NCBI GenBank assembly: GCA_947588685.1
Contig: CANPYM010000024.1
Span: forward strand, 1 to 41,155
Direction: 5' to 3'
Source: an uncultured Bacilli bacterium
GTDB lineage: Bacteria; Bacillota_I; Bacilli_A; RF39; UBA660
DNA: 41,155 nt
Positions within the stretch are counted from its first letter, which is position 1, and each line of letters starts with the position of its first letter. The notes beneath the pieces are model-generated. The model ran no database searches, was not told where the DNA came from, and was given only the letters and a program-made list of their open reading frames with translations. Of this stretch, positions 18,299-27,419 are shown one piece after another. Both the position numbers and the translations under genes were made by a program.

Positions 18299-19102
18299 AT
18301 GAATAATCAAGATGAACAACCAAAATTTGTTAATGGCGAGTTAGATATGGGGGGTCCGGAACCTAAACCTGCCAAAGAAGAAAAACTACCAACGAAAAGA
18401 TTTACTTTTATGGATTTTTTACTAACGCTATTAGGCTTATTTTTAGTGGGATATGGCGTGTATACCTTTATTCATCCCGCTAAAAAAGAACCGGTTGAAG
18501 AGGAAAAAGAACCAGAAGTTGAAGTTAAAGAAATGACACCAGAAGAAGCTTACAGCTATGTATCTATTCCTTTAATTGATGAAAATCTTTATTCCGAAGA
18601 AGATCTTGAGGCGATGAAGACAGGGCTTAATGTTGAAGATTTATCTAACAATGCCAAATTATCATTAGCTAGCCGGTTAACACGCCATGTTAATGTTGAT
18701 GGCAAAGTTTATTATAATGAGTCTTGGATTGATGAGACAATGAAAAAGATTTTTGGCGATATTGTCTACTATAAAGCAGCTTATAGCTATGGTAATAATG
18801 TCTATACATATAATCAAGAAACAAGAAAATATTACTTAATGGAAGATACAAGTAAATATAGTTATGATTATCAAAAGTATACTTATACGGTTAATACGGA
18901 TTTAAGTGATAAGTTGGTTATTAAAGAATATGTTGCTTATACGGATCGTGATAAAAGTTGGACGATTGGTGATACGACACCATTAAAAGAAAAGGTTGAT
19001 TCAAATAATATTAAAGATCATACTGATGAACTTAAATATTTTGAATATGAGTTTAAAAGAGAAGAAGGCAATTACTATTTAACAAAGATAACGATTAAGT
19101 AA
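18299..19102 (+). CDS. One-pass membrane protein of unknown function
   Basis: I do not recognise a family for this 267-residue protein. A polar 36-residue N-terminus is followed by a membrane helix at about 38-60 (FLLTLLGLFLVGYGVYTFIH). A Glu/Pro-rich linker (61-82) leads to a probable extracellular domain (about 83-267) rich in Tyr, with strands such as YNQETRKYYLMED, and ending in the strand NYYLTKITIK. The layout (short inside tail, helix, acidic linker, outside domain) resembles the surface anchors upstream, but there is no B-repeat or Big_2 domain. AGGTGAT precedes the ATG, and it has its own promoter and terminator. Confidence 0.75.
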   Translation: MNNQDEQPKFVNGELDMGGPEPKPAKEEKLPTKRFTFMDFLLTLLGLFLVGYGVYTFIHPAKKEPVEEEKEPEVEVKEMTPEEAYSYVSIPLIDENLYSEEDLEAMKTGLNVEDLSNNAKLSLASRLTRHVNVDGKVYYNESWIDETMKKIFGDIVYYKAAYSYGNNVYTYNQETRKYYLMEDTSKYSYDYQKYTYTVNTDLSDKLVIKEYVAYTDRDKSWTIGDTTPLKEKVDSNNIKDHTDELKYFEYEFKREEGNYYLTKITIK

Positions 19103-19131
19103 GAATTAATTTAATAATTAATTCTTTTTTT
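19102..19131 (+). terminator. Intrinsic terminator
   Basis: Perfect 10-bp A/T stem 19102-19111 with 19116-19125, loop TAAT, followed by seven T. No promoter is recognisable in the 27 bases between this and the symporter gene. Confidence 0.75.
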
Positions 19132-19158
19132 ATGCATAAAGTTAACTAGGAGGTTATT

Positions 19159-20361
19159 ATGTTAAAGAAGTTTTATCGTCGTTATCAGTTTCCCATTATT
19201 CTTTTAATTTCAATTATTATAGGTAGTATTATTGGTTTAATTTTTAAAGATAAGGCTAAAATATTAGAACCTTTCGGTGAAGTTTTTATCAATATGTTAT
19301 TTGTGATTGTCATTCCTTTAGTCTTTTCTACCATTGCCGGTAGTATTGCTAATATGGGCAGTTTAAAAAGATTGGGTAAAATATTTAAATATATGCTGAT
19401 TATCTTTACATTAACTAGTTTTATTGCGGCTATTTTTATGATGATTGGGGTATTAATATTTAAACCAACGGGTGTTATTGATAGTACTTTAGAATATAGT
19501 AAAGAGACAATTGATTTAGGTAAAAATATTGTAGCGATGATAACGGTAAGTGATTTTAGTAATTTACTTTCTAAAAGTAATATGTTACCTTTAATTATTT
19601 TTTCCATTATTTTTGGTTTTAGTGTTCGTTTATGTAATGAAGATGGTTCTTTAATAGCTAGGGGTTTAAAAAGTTTATCTAAAGTAATGCTTAAAATGAT
19701 TAAGATTATTATGTATTATGCACCGATTGGTTTATGTGCTTATTTTGCAAGTTTGGTTGGTACTTATGGACCTGAGTTAATTGGTAGTTATGCGAAAAGT
19801 TTTATCTTATATCTTGTTATGGCTTTCCTTTATTATGTTATCTTTTATTCTTTATATGCCTATATGAGTTATAAGAAAAAAGGCGTTAAAGTTTTTTACC
19901 GCCATATTTTACTTTCAACCATTACTTCCTTGGGAACGTGTTCCTCTTTAGCAAGCTTACCTGCTAATATTAAAACTTGTGAAGAGATGGACTTACCAAA
20001 AGATGTGAGCGAAGTAGTATTACCGATTGGGGCTACTATTCATATGGAAGGATCTAGTATGGCTTCTATTTTAAAGATTGCTTTCTTATTCTCATTATTT
20101 GGAAGAAGTTTTACGAGTCCTTTTGATATTATAATTGCTTTAGTTATTGCCGTTTTAAGTGGGGTTGTTATGTCAGGTATTCCTGGTGGGGGCTTAATTG
20201 GCGAGATGTTAATTGTCTCATTATATAGTTTTGATGCTCTAGCTTTTCCAATTATTGCGACAATCGGTTGGCTTATTGATGCTCCAGCGACTTGTCTTAA
20301 TGTTGTAGGGGATATTCCAAGTACGATGTTAATTTCTAAATTGGTTGAAGATGATTATTAA
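19159..20361 (+). CDS. Dicarboxylate/amino acid:cation symporter (SDF/DAACS family)
   Basis: Secondary transporter of the glutamate-transporter fold, 400 residues with about eight membrane segments and two re-entrant loops. The serine-rich hairpin 1 is TSLGTCSSLASLPAN. The NMDGT-type block is HMEGSS within PIGATIHMEGSSM. The hairpin 2 region has IPGGGLIGEM. The last helix has DAPATCLNVVGD, where the acidic-substrate-binding Arg of the DxxRTxxNxxGD pattern is Ala. Loss of that Arg argues against glutamate or aspartate and for a neutral amino acid or another substrate. AGGAGG fixes the start. The stop overlaps the next ATG (TAATG), so the ferritin-like gene is translationally coupled. Confidence 0.9.
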   Translation: MLKKFYRRYQFPIILLISIIIGSIIGLIFKDKAKILEPFGEVFINMLFVIVIPLVFSTIAGSIANMGSLKRLGKIFKYMLIIFTLTSFIAAIFMMIGVLIFKPTGVIDSTLEYSKETIDLGKNIVAMITVSDFSNLLSKSNMLPLIIFSIIFGFSVRLCNEDGSLIARGLKSLSKVMLKMIKIIMYYAPIGLCAYFASLVGTYGPELIGSYAKSFILYLVMAFLYYVIFYSLYAYMSYKKKGVKVFYRHILLSTITSLGTCSSLASLPANIKTCEEMDLPKDVSEVVLPIGATIHMEGSSMASILKIAFLFSLFGRSFTSPFDIIIALVIAVLSGVVMSGIPGGGLIGEMLIVSLYSFDALAFPIIATIGWLIDAPATCLNVVGDIPSTMLISKLVEDDY

Positions 20362-20855
20362 TGGTTAGATTAAAGTGTCAAGCTGATACGCCATATCCAC
20401 CGATTAGAGTTAAGGAAAAAAACTTAAGGTATGCCGCCATATTAAGTGAAAGTTATGCTGGAAGCGGTGGGGAAGATAGTGCTATTCATACGTATTTATT
20501 TCAGAGTTTTATTAATGATGATGCCTCATCAACTCTAAAAGAGATTGCCCAAGTTGAGATGCATCATTTAGCTATTTTAGCTTCTTTAATAACAAAGTTA
20601 GGTGCGCGTCCATACTTTTGCATTGATAAGGGTAACAAGATTATTCCCTGGACGAGTGATTACTTAAATTATACAGTTAGATTAAAAGAGTTTCTTTTAA
20701 ATGATATTATGATGGAGAAGGCAACTATTAAAAGATATGAAGAAGCTATTTCTAAAATTAATGATGATGATATTAAGGAAATATTAAAGCGAATTATTGA
20801 AGATGAGAAGTGTCATATTAACGCTTTAACATACTTATATAACAAATATGTATAA
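20361..20855 (+). CDS. Ferritin-like di-metal four-helix protein
   Basis: 164-residue helical protein with the metal-ligand pattern of ferritin-like, rubrerythrin or manganese-catalase-type domains. Glu38 lies in AGSGGEDSAIHTYLFQ, ExxH is at 66-69 (EMHH), Glu127/128 in KRYEEAI, and the second ExxH is at 149-152 (EKCH). There is no rubredoxin CxxC domain. The likely role is peroxide or oxygen protection or metal handling in the cytoplasm, but the substrate cannot be told. It overlaps the symporter gene by one base, so transporter and enzyme are made together; a functional link is only suggested by this coupling. A strong terminator follows directly. Confidence 0.8.
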   Translation: MVRLKCQADTPYPPIRVKEKNLRYAAILSESYAGSGGEDSAIHTYLFQSFINDDASSTLKEIAQVEMHHLAILASLITKLGARPYFCIDKGNKIIPWTSDYLNYTVRLKEFLLNDIMMEKATIKRYEEAISKINDDDIKEILKRIIEDEKCHINALTYLYNKYV

Positions 20856-20879
20856 AAAGGTACAAGATGTACCTTTTTT
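20854..20879 (+). terminator. Intrinsic terminator
   Basis: Perfect 11-bp stem 20854-20864 with 20868-20878, loop AGA, with six T (20874-20879). Confidence 0.9.
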
Positions 20880-20881
20880 AA

Positions 20882-20910
20882 TTGACTTTCAATTTTGAAA
20901 ATGATAGTAT
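20882..20910 (+). promoter_or_regulatory. Promoter of gene 20942 with an internal dyad
   Basis: TTGACT (20882-20887), a 17-base spacer, extended TGA and TAGTAT (20905-20910). The spacer holds the dyad TTTCAATTTTGAAA (20887-20900), whose position suits an operator. The regulator is unknown. Confidence 0.6.
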
Positions 20911-20941
20911 AGATGTTAATTGATTTGGTAGGGGGTAAAGT

Positions 20942-21760
20942 ATGAGTACTACTTATGAAAACAATATTATTGATGAAAGAAATGAAGAAATGGAACAATA
21001 TCTTTTACAAACCTTATGCGTAATAAAAGAAAAATACGCATCTTGTATGGCTCAGGTTGATGAGATTGATAAAAAGATGGAAGATGCGATGGGAAGCTAT
21101 GTCGATAATCTTGTGGCTGATAATCGGGTTTTACCGGCTCTTAATTTGTTTAGAGCTTACCGATTAGCTTCAAAATGTGAACGCAAAGAAATGCGGTTAT
21201 TTCGCGCTATTAAAGAAGAATTAGTTCAAACAGGATTATATCGCGAGGATGAGATTGCTTTAGATATTAATGAGGTTTTAGATGGTACGGGTAAAGCTCG
21301 GGTTTTAATTGGACCTATTGATTACCGCGCCTATTATAAAGCGGAAATGTTAGCTAATTTAGAGGTTGTTTTTTCTGACGCTAGTCTTACTTCTTTATTA
21401 CATCCAAGTGCGCTAAAACGTTTGCGTTATGTTATGGGTAACTTAAGAGTTGGCTATCTTACATCACCACTTCACCTTAGAGCAACAGGTGGGGATGTTG
21501 ATTTAAAGAAATTAAATGATCCAAAGATGTTACCCGATTATAAGATTGCTTTAGGGGATGTCTATGTTAGTCACTACAGCCCTGATTTAGCTTTAGAAGA
21601 GATTGGTGGCGATCTTCATATTATGGATGATGATAGTTTTGATGCTAGTAGTGCTTCAAAGATTACATCATTAGGTGGCTCAATATTTTTACCTAAAGTA
21701 AGCGATGAAAAGATTAAACTTGCGTCTTTTCAAAAAACATATAAAATAGAAAATAGATAG
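20942..21760 (+). CDS. Orphan cytoplasmic protein with solenoid-like C-terminus
   Basis: Unrecognised 272-residue protein without signal peptide or membrane segment. Residues 1-110 are charged and helical, possibly coiled-coil. The C-terminal part (about 163-252) repeats a short glycine motif about every 25-30 residues: MGNLRVGYL, GGDVDLKKL, LGDVYVSHY, IGGDLHIMD and LGGSIFLPK. This suggests a small beta-solenoid or degenerate leucine-rich fold. AGGGGG is the ribosome binding site. The next gene (acyl-CoA synthetase fusion) begins 12 bases after its stop, so the two are co-transcribed and the protein could assist that lipid pathway; this is inferred from context only. Confidence 0.7.
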   Translation: MSTTYENNIIDERNEEMEQYLLQTLCVIKEKYASCMAQVDEIDKKMEDAMGSYVDNLVADNRVLPALNLFRAYRLASKCERKEMRLFRAIKEELVQTGLYREDEIALDINEVLDGTGKARVLIGPIDYRAYYKAEMLANLEVVFSDASLTSLLHPSALKRLRYVMGNLRVGYLTSPLHLRATGGDVDLKKLNDPKMLPDYKIALGDVYVSHYSPDLALEEIGGDLHIMDDDSFDASSASKITSLGGSIFLPKVSDEKIKLASFQKTYKIENR

Positions 21761-21772
21761 TAGGGTGTTTTT

Positions 21773-24235
21773 ATGAATATAGCATTTGATATTGACGGTG
21801 TATTTACCAATTATGAAGAATATCAATTAGAGGTTGCCAAACATTATTTTAAAAAGAAGTATAACCGGGATATCGTTAATGATGCAGGCTATGATTTAAT
21901 GGAAATATATGGTGTCGGTAAAAAAGAGTTCCATGATTTTTGGGCTAAACATATTTTTACTTATGCCGTAAGAGAACTAGCTAAAAGTGGCGCTAGTGAA
22001 TGCCTTAAAAAATTAGCTTCTGATGGTGATACTATCTATATTATAACGGCTCGTATTTTGGCGGATCAAGATAATGCCTTAGGAGCTATTATGCGTAAAG
22101 CCGTTCGTTATTGGTTAAAAAAAGAAGGATTAGATTATGAAAAATTAGTTTTTGTAACCGATGATAAAGTTGATGCTATTAAAAAGTATCAAATTCAAGT
22201 TATGGTTGAAGATAGTCCTAAAAATATCAAGGATTTAAGTGAGTATATTGAAGTAATTTGTATGAATGCTAAATACAATCAAGGTATTAGTAATCCCCAT
22301 ATCCACCGAGTTAATAACTTTGAAGAAGTATATGAAGTTATCAAATCCTTAAAAGAAAAAATTAAAAAAGACTTAACTGATCCAATAACTCCAAAAAGTG
22401 GGAAGATGTCTATTGACCGACCATATCGCCGTTTTTATGATGAAAGACAAGCTAATTTATTTTTAACAAATGAATCTATTTATGAGTATATCTATAATAA
22501 TAACATTGATAATATGTCTTCTTTAGCGATTGATTATTTTGATTATAAAATGACTTTTAAAGAGTTTTTTCGCCGGGTTGATGATTGCGCTAAAGCGCTA
22601 AAAGAAAATGGTGTTAAAAGAAAAGAGATTGTTTCTATTTGTATGCCAAACACACCAGAAGCTGTCATCATGCTTTATGCTATCAATAAGATTGGCGCTG
22701 TTGCTAATATGATTCATCCTTTATCAAGTGAAGAAGAAATTAAGCATTATTTAAATGAGACTAATTCTAGATATGTTCTAGCAATTGATGCTAGTGTTAG
22801 TAAATTACAAAATATTATTAGGTCGACGAGCATCAAGAAGGTTATTGTTGCTTCCCCTGGTAATTATATGCCTTTAGGAAAAAGACAAGGTTATAAAGTT
22901 TTAGCTTTTATGAAAAAACATAAATTGGTTGAATTAGCTGATCAGATGTCCAACCGGTTAGTAAAAGCGCTCCATTTAGAAAGAAAAAACTTCACGCTTG
23001 TTCCAGGAAGTATCAGGAAACAGATGAAAAGTGTTTCTGTTCCATATTTTGATGATACATTTATCAGTTGGCAAACTTTTATGATTAGTGGTAAAGATTA
23101 TGAAGGTGAAACATATGCCAAGTTTGACGAAAATGAACTTGCCTTCATTCTTCATACTGGTGGTAGTACGGGGGATTCTAAAGGAGTAATGCTTTCTAAT
23201 GAGAATGTTAATGCCAATACGATTCAGCTAAAGTATTCAATGCCACCATATAAAAAAGGCGATAAGATTTTAGCGGTTACTCCTATTTTTCATGGCTTTG
23301 GTTTAGTCGATTGTATTCATAATGCTTTTGCTGTTAATATGTCGGTTATTTTACTTCCCCAATTTGAACTTGAAAGTTATACAAAAGCTTTATTGAAACA
23401 TCCTTTTATGGTTATTGGGGTTCCAAGCTTATTAGATGCGACGATTCATCTAAAGGAATTACAACATATTGATCAACCTTATGACTTATTTATTTCTGGT
23501 GGGGCACCTTTATATAAAGAGAAAGAAGAAGAAGCTAACGAATATGCCCGTCTTCATAATGGTAAATACGCTATTAGTAAAGGCGGTGGCATGACGGAGA
23601 CAACAGCTGCCTTTACATTTACGATGGATGGGGCTAATAAACCAGAAAGCATTGGTATTCCGCTTCCTCTTAATACGATTAAGATTGTTGATCCGGACAC
23701 ACTAGAAGAAGTTGCTCCTTATGAACAAGGAGAAATCTGTATTAAAGGACCAACCGTTATGTTGGGATATTATAATGATCCTATTGAAACTAATGAGGCT
23801 TTAAGAAGACATCGTGATGGCAATATTTGGCTTCATACAGGGGATATCGGATACTTGGATAACGATGGCGTGTTATACTATAGTGATCGCATTAAAAGAA
23901 TGCTTATTTCCAATGGTTATAACGTTTATCCACAACAGATTGAAAAAGCTATTATGCTTCATCCAGATGTTTTAGAAGCGGTAGCTATTGGTGTTAGTGA
24001 TGATAAAAAAGGTCAGGTAGCTAAAGCATTTGTTGTTTTAAAACCTGGTGTTAACGCTGATAAAGTAAAAGAAGAAATATTCGCATTATGTGAAAAACAT
24101 CTAGCTAGATATTCACTTCCAAAAGCGATTGAGGTAGTAGATATGTTACCAAAAACTTTATATAATAAACCAGATTTTCGCCGGGTTGAAGAAGAAGAAA
24201 AAGCTAAAACTAAAAAGTTAGAAATGGGAAGTTAA
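21773..24235 (+). CDS. HAD phosphatase / acyl-CoA (acyl-ACP) synthetase fusion
   Basis: 820-residue two-part enzyme. Residues 1-196 form a HAD-superfamily phosphatase like 5'-nucleotidases of the NT5C type, with DIDGVFTN (Asp6 and Asp8), IITAR at 90-94 and VEDSPKN at 145-151. Residues about 211-812 form a complete ANL-superfamily AMP-forming ligase: phosphate loop HTGGSTGDSKG (461-471), GGGMTETTA, HTGDIGYLD, RIKRMLISNGYNVYP and the C-terminal catalytic Lys in LYNKPDF. It should activate a fatty or related carboxylic acid as acyl-AMP and pass it to CoA or ACP. The acyltransferase gene starts two bases after its stop, recalling the Aas pairing of acyl-ACP synthetase and acyltransferase. The HAD fusion is unusual and its substrate unknown. 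Confidence 0.88.
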   Translation: MNIAFDIDGVFTNYEEYQLEVAKHYFKKKYNRDIVNDAGYDLMEIYGVGKKEFHDFWAKHIFTYAVRELAKSGASECLKKLASDGDTIYIITARILADQDNALGAIMRKAVRYWLKKEGLDYEKLVFVTDDKVDAIKKYQIQVMVEDSPKNIKDLSEYIEVICMNAKYNQGISNPHIHRVNNFEEVYEVIKSLKEKIKKDLTDPITPKSGKMSIDRPYRRFYDERQANLFLTNESIYEYIYNNNIDNMSSLAIDYFDYKMTFKEFFRRVDDCAKALKENGVKRKEIVSICMPNTPEAVIMLYAINKIGAVANMIHPLSSEEEIKHYLNETNSRYVLAIDASVSKLQNIIRSTSIKKVIVASPGNYMPLGKRQGYKVLAFMKKHKLVELADQMSNRLVKALHLERKNFTLVPGSIRKQMKSVSVPYFDDTFISWQTFMISGKDYEGETYAKFDENELAFILHTGGSTGDSKGVMLSNENVNANTIQLKYSMPPYKKGDKILAVTPIFHGFGLVDCIHNAFAVNMSVILLPQFELESYTKALLKHPFMVIGVPSLLDATIHLKELQHIDQPYDLFISGGAPLYKEKEEEANEYARLHNGKYAISKGGGMTETTAAFTFTMDGANKPESIGIPLPLNTIKIVDPDTLEEVAPYEQGEICIKGPTVMLGYYNDPIETNEALRRHRDGNIWLHTGDIGYLDNDGVLYYSDRIKRMLISNGYNVYPQQIEKAIMLHPDVLEAVAIGVSDDKKGQVAKAFVVLKPGVNADKVKEEIFALCEKHLARYSLPKAIEVVDMLPKTLYNKPDFRRVEEEEKAKTKKLEMGS

Positions 24236-24236
24236 A

Positions 24237-25073
24237 ATGGAAAAATATAATGATAAAAAGTATCAATTTGGCCGGGTTGTTAGTGCTTTAGTTTTTAATC
24301 CTGCTTTTCGTCCAAGAACCTATGCCCTAAATAAAGTTCCTAAAGAAGGACCAATTATCTTTTGTGGCAATCACTTACATGTGTGGGATCAATATCCTGT
24401 TCTTTGCGCGACGCATCATACAATTCATTGGATGGCTAAAAAAGAATATTTTGATGGCAAGATGGGCCCAATATTCTCTTTTATGGGATGTATTTGTGTT
24501 GATCGCCAGCACAATCCCCATGCTTCTTTAGAGGAAGCCGTTAACTATTTAAAATTAGGAAGTAATATTGGCTTATTCCCAGAAGGAACACGTAATGCTT
24601 TAAAGGGTCAAGGGGTAGATGATGTATACCAACTATTAACGGAATATCATGAGGATATTCGTCCGTTAGAAGAGTTTAAAAAAGATGTTCAGTTCTATCA
24701 CCCACGAATGTCACAAGTTAATAAAGTTATTTCTTTATTAAAAGAAGGCGTGATTGATGAGACTCTTTTATATCCTAATATTATTATGCCAGACTCTTAT
24801 TTAAAAGATTTGGCAAGTAAAGGGATTATAACTAGGGAAGAATATGAAGCATCACTACTATTACCTTTTAAATTAGGTGCCGTAACGATGGCTAAAGAAA
24901 CCGATGCGACGATTGTTCCTTTTGCTGTAACGGGTGATTATAAAATAACTAATGATAATTTAATGGTTAATTTTGGTGACCCTTTTAAAGTAGGGGATGA
25001 TACCTTAACCGAGGCTAATCAAAAATTAGAACAAAAAGTTAGAACTTTACTATTAGAAAATTATCGACGATAA
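24237..25073 (+). CDS. PlsC-like lysophospholipid acyltransferase with an insertion
   Basis: 278-residue glycerolipid acyltransferase. The catalytic HX4D motif is NHLHVWD (His46, Asp51), and the substrate-binding block FPEGTRN is at 114-120. The later block LLPFKLGAVTMA is at 208-219, followed by TIVPFAVTGDY. Canonical PlsC has only about 15 residues between the last two blocks; here there are about 87, partly helical and charged. No membrane helix is obvious, so it may associate with the membrane peripherally. It probably acylates lysophosphatidate or another lysolipid with acyl groups from the upstream synthetase, to which it is tightly coupled. GGGAAG inside the previous gene is the ribosome binding site. 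Confidence 0.85.
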   Translation: MEKYNDKKYQFGRVVSALVFNPAFRPRTYALNKVPKEGPIIFCGNHLHVWDQYPVLCATHHTIHWMAKKEYFDGKMGPIFSFMGCICVDRQHNPHASLEEAVNYLKLGSNIGLFPEGTRNALKGQGVDDVYQLLTEYHEDIRPLEEFKKDVQFYHPRMSQVNKVISLLKEGVIDETLLYPNIIMPDSYLKDLASKGIITREEYEASLLLPFKLGAVTMAKETDATIVPFAVTGDYKITNDNLMVNFGDPFKVGDDTLTEANQKLEQKVRTLLLENYRR

Positions 25074-25105
25074 TTGATATCCATCTATATTTTTTTACTA
25101 TTTTG

Positions 25106-25114
25106 TGGTATACT
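25106..25114 (+). promoter_or_regulatory. Extended -10 promoter of the histidine kinase gene
   Basis: TGGTATACT (extended -10, 25106-25114) lies 36 bases before the start codon. The -35 (TATATT, 25086-25091) is weak. Confidence 0.5.
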
Positions 25115-25149
25115 TTAGGAGATAATACAGAATATGGCGAGGTGATATT

Positions 25150-27408
25150 ATGACAAGTACCTTTTTCCAAATTTGTAGCATCTTCTATGTCATCTTATTG
25201 ATGTATGAATACTTTTCTAAAAAACGGATTAAGAATATTGAAAATAAAATTTATACTTGTTTAATTGTCAATGTTATTATTGAACTAATTCTTGATGTCG
25301 CTAGTATTATAACGATTAGACATAAAGATGAGATTCCTATTTTAAATCTTATTGTAGCTAAGTCTTATTTAGCCGCTTTAATTAGTTGGATGTCTTTCTT
25401 CACTTTATACATTTTAATGTTGGCGAATAAACATACCAAAAAAGAAGTAAGTCAAGAGGATTTAGCAAAAAAAACAAGAAAATTAGCTACAGTTTTAGGT
25501 ATTGTATATGTTATCTATATTGCTTTACTTGTCATTTTAGAATTAAAATTTGTTGATGATAATGGTTCTATTTATTCTTTAGGACCTGCAGCTGATTTAT
25601 CTTATCTTATCGCCGGCATTTTCATTGTTATAATGGTTATTACGGTTATAAGAAGAAGAAAAACCATTCCGCGAAAGAAGATTGTTCCCGTTATTTTATT
25701 TGTTGTTGTTGGTGTTATAGCGGTAGCTATTCAAATGAGTAACCCTAATATTTTATTAATTTCAGCGGTTGATGCTTTTATTACATTCCTAATGTACTTT
25801 ACGATTGAAAACCCTGATGTTCAAGTTATTGAAACTCTTAATTTAGCTAAGGAACAAGCTGAAAGAGCTAATCTTGCTAAAAGTGAGTTCTTATCTAATA
25901 TGTCACATGAAATAAGAACACCTCTAAATGCGATTATGGGTTTTAGTCAAGGACTATTAGAAGAAAATCTTCCAGCCGAGACGAATGATGAAATAAATGA
26001 TATTATCAGTGCTGCTGATAATTTACTTCAAATTGTTAATGGTATTTTGGATATTTCTAAAATTGAAGCTAATAAGTTAGAAATTGTCAATACGGAATAT
26101 AATTTTGAGAAAGTCTTTAAAGAGTTAGTTTCTCTAACGAAGGGACGGATTGGGGATAAGCCAATCGAGTTTAAACACAATTATGATGAGACAATTCCTC
26201 CGGTTTTATATGGCGATTACGTGAGAGTTAAACAGATTATTTTAAATCTTTTGACGAATGCAGTTAAATATACGAAAACTGGTTACGTTAATTTTACGGT
26301 TAGTTCCATATGTAAAGATGAAGTATGTCGCTTAATTATATCTGTTGAAGATAGCGGAATTGGTATTAAACCTGAAAATATTGATAAGTTGTTTGATAAG
26401 TTTGAACGCTTTGATCTTGAAAATAATATTACCATTGAAGGTACAGGTTTAGGCCTTGCCATTACCAAAAAGCTAGTTGAACTTATGAATGGTCGCATCG
26501 TTGTTCAAAGCAAATATGGTGAAGGATCTAAGTTTACGGTTGCCCTAGATCAGCGCATTATTCCTAAAACTTTAGAAGACTTTGAAGAGGCTTTAGCGGA
26601 ACCTAGTAATGTTGAACCATTTATGGGATGTGGCAATAAGGTCTTAGTTGTTGATGATAATGCGATTAACTTAAAAGTTGCCGAACGCTTATTAAAAGTG
26701 TATAATATAGATGTAGAGTTAGTTAATAGCGGACAGGAATGTATTGATAAAATCCTAGGTGGCTCAAAGTATGAATTAATTTTACTTGATGATATGATGC
26801 CAAAAATGACCGGGGTTGAGACATTACATAACCTTCGCAAGATAATTGGCTTTAATACTCCAACGGTTGCGCTTACGGCTAATGCTATTACGGGTATGAA
26901 AGAAAAATACCTTGATAATGGTTTTGACGGGTATATTTCTAAACCTATTGATAAATTAGAATTAGAGAATACTTTAAGAAAATTTCTTAAAGTGGATGAT
27001 ACACCTCACTATGTAAGTAAAGAAGTTACGGAAGTAAATCCGGATGCCTTAAAGAATATCGATATTCTAGTAAATAATGGTATCGATGTTGATGCTAGTG
27101 TCGAACTATTAGGAGATATGGATACCGTCAATGCGACAATTAAAGATTTCCTAGCGGAATCTGAAAAGCGCTTACCACTTATTAAAGAGTATAAAGAAAA
27201 AGGTGATATGCCTAATTATGCTATTTTAGTTCACGCAATGAAAAGTGATGCTAAATATTTAGGTATTAAACATTTAGCTGAATTATCACTTGATCACGAA
27301 ATGGCTAGTAAGGAAAATAACCAAGCATATGTCGATGAACATTATGATGAATTAGTTAATGAAGCTAATCATATTATTAGTGTTTTAAAAGAATATACGG
27401 AAGAGTGA
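25150..27408 (+). CDS. Hybrid sensor histidine kinase (7TM-HisKA-HATPase-REC-HPt)
   Basis: 752-residue membrane sensor. Residues 1-220 contain six or seven hydrophobic helices without a large extracellular loop, suggesting a sensor within the membrane. A short coiled linker (225-250) leads to HisKA with His253 in [10 protein letters not shown]. HATPase has the N box NLLTNAVKY, then EDSGIGI and [11 protein letters not shown] (about 365-465). A receiver domain (497-615) has acidic DD at 502-503, phospho-acceptor Asp547 in LLDDMMP and Lys598 in SKP. A C-terminal HPt domain has His695 in [13 protein letters not shown]. This is a full internal phosphorelay. The next gene encodes a lone receiver with only 11 bases between, the likely final acceptor. 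Confidence 0.92.
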   Translation: MTSTFFQICSIFYVILLMYEYFSKKRIKNIENKIYTCLIVNVIIELILDVASIITIRHKDEIPILNLIVAKSYLAALISWMSFFTLYILMLANKHTKKEVSQEDLAKKTRKLATVLGIVYVIYIALLVILELKFVDDNGSIYSLGPAADLSYLIAGIFIVIMVITVIRRRKTIPRKKIVPVILFVVVGVIAVAIQMSNPNILLISAVDAFITFLMYFTIENPDVQVIETLNLAKEQAERANLAKSEFLSNMSHEIRTPLNAIMGFSQGLLEENLPAETNDEINDIISAADNLLQIVNGILDISKIEANKLEIVNTEYNFEKVFKELVSLTKGRIGDKPIEFKHNYDETIPPVLYGDYVRVKQIILNLLTNAVKYTKTGYVNFTVSSICKDEVCRLIISVEDSGIGIKPENIDKLFDKFERFDLENNITIEGTGLGLAITKKLVELMNGRIVVQSKYGEGSKFTVALDQRIIPKTLEDFEEALAEPSNVEPFMGCGNKVLVVDDNAINLKVAERLLKVYNIDVELVNSGQECIDKILGGSKYELILLDDMMPKMTGVETLHNLRKIIGFNTPTVALTANAITGMKEKYLDNGFDGYISKPIDKLELENTLRKFLKVDDTPHYVSKEVTEVNPDALKNIDILVNNGIDVDASVELLGDMDTVNATIKDFLAESEKRLPLIKEYKEKGDMPNYAILVHAMKSDAKYLGIKHLAELSLDHEMASKENNQAYVDEHYDELVNEANHIISVLKEYTEE

Positions 27409-27419
27409 AGGAGAAGACT

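Noticed and set aside
19185..19607. 140-codon minus-strand reading frame opposite the symporter
   Set aside because: Hydrophobic antisense of membrane-helix codons; no start signals, and the plus-strand gene carries clear family motifs.
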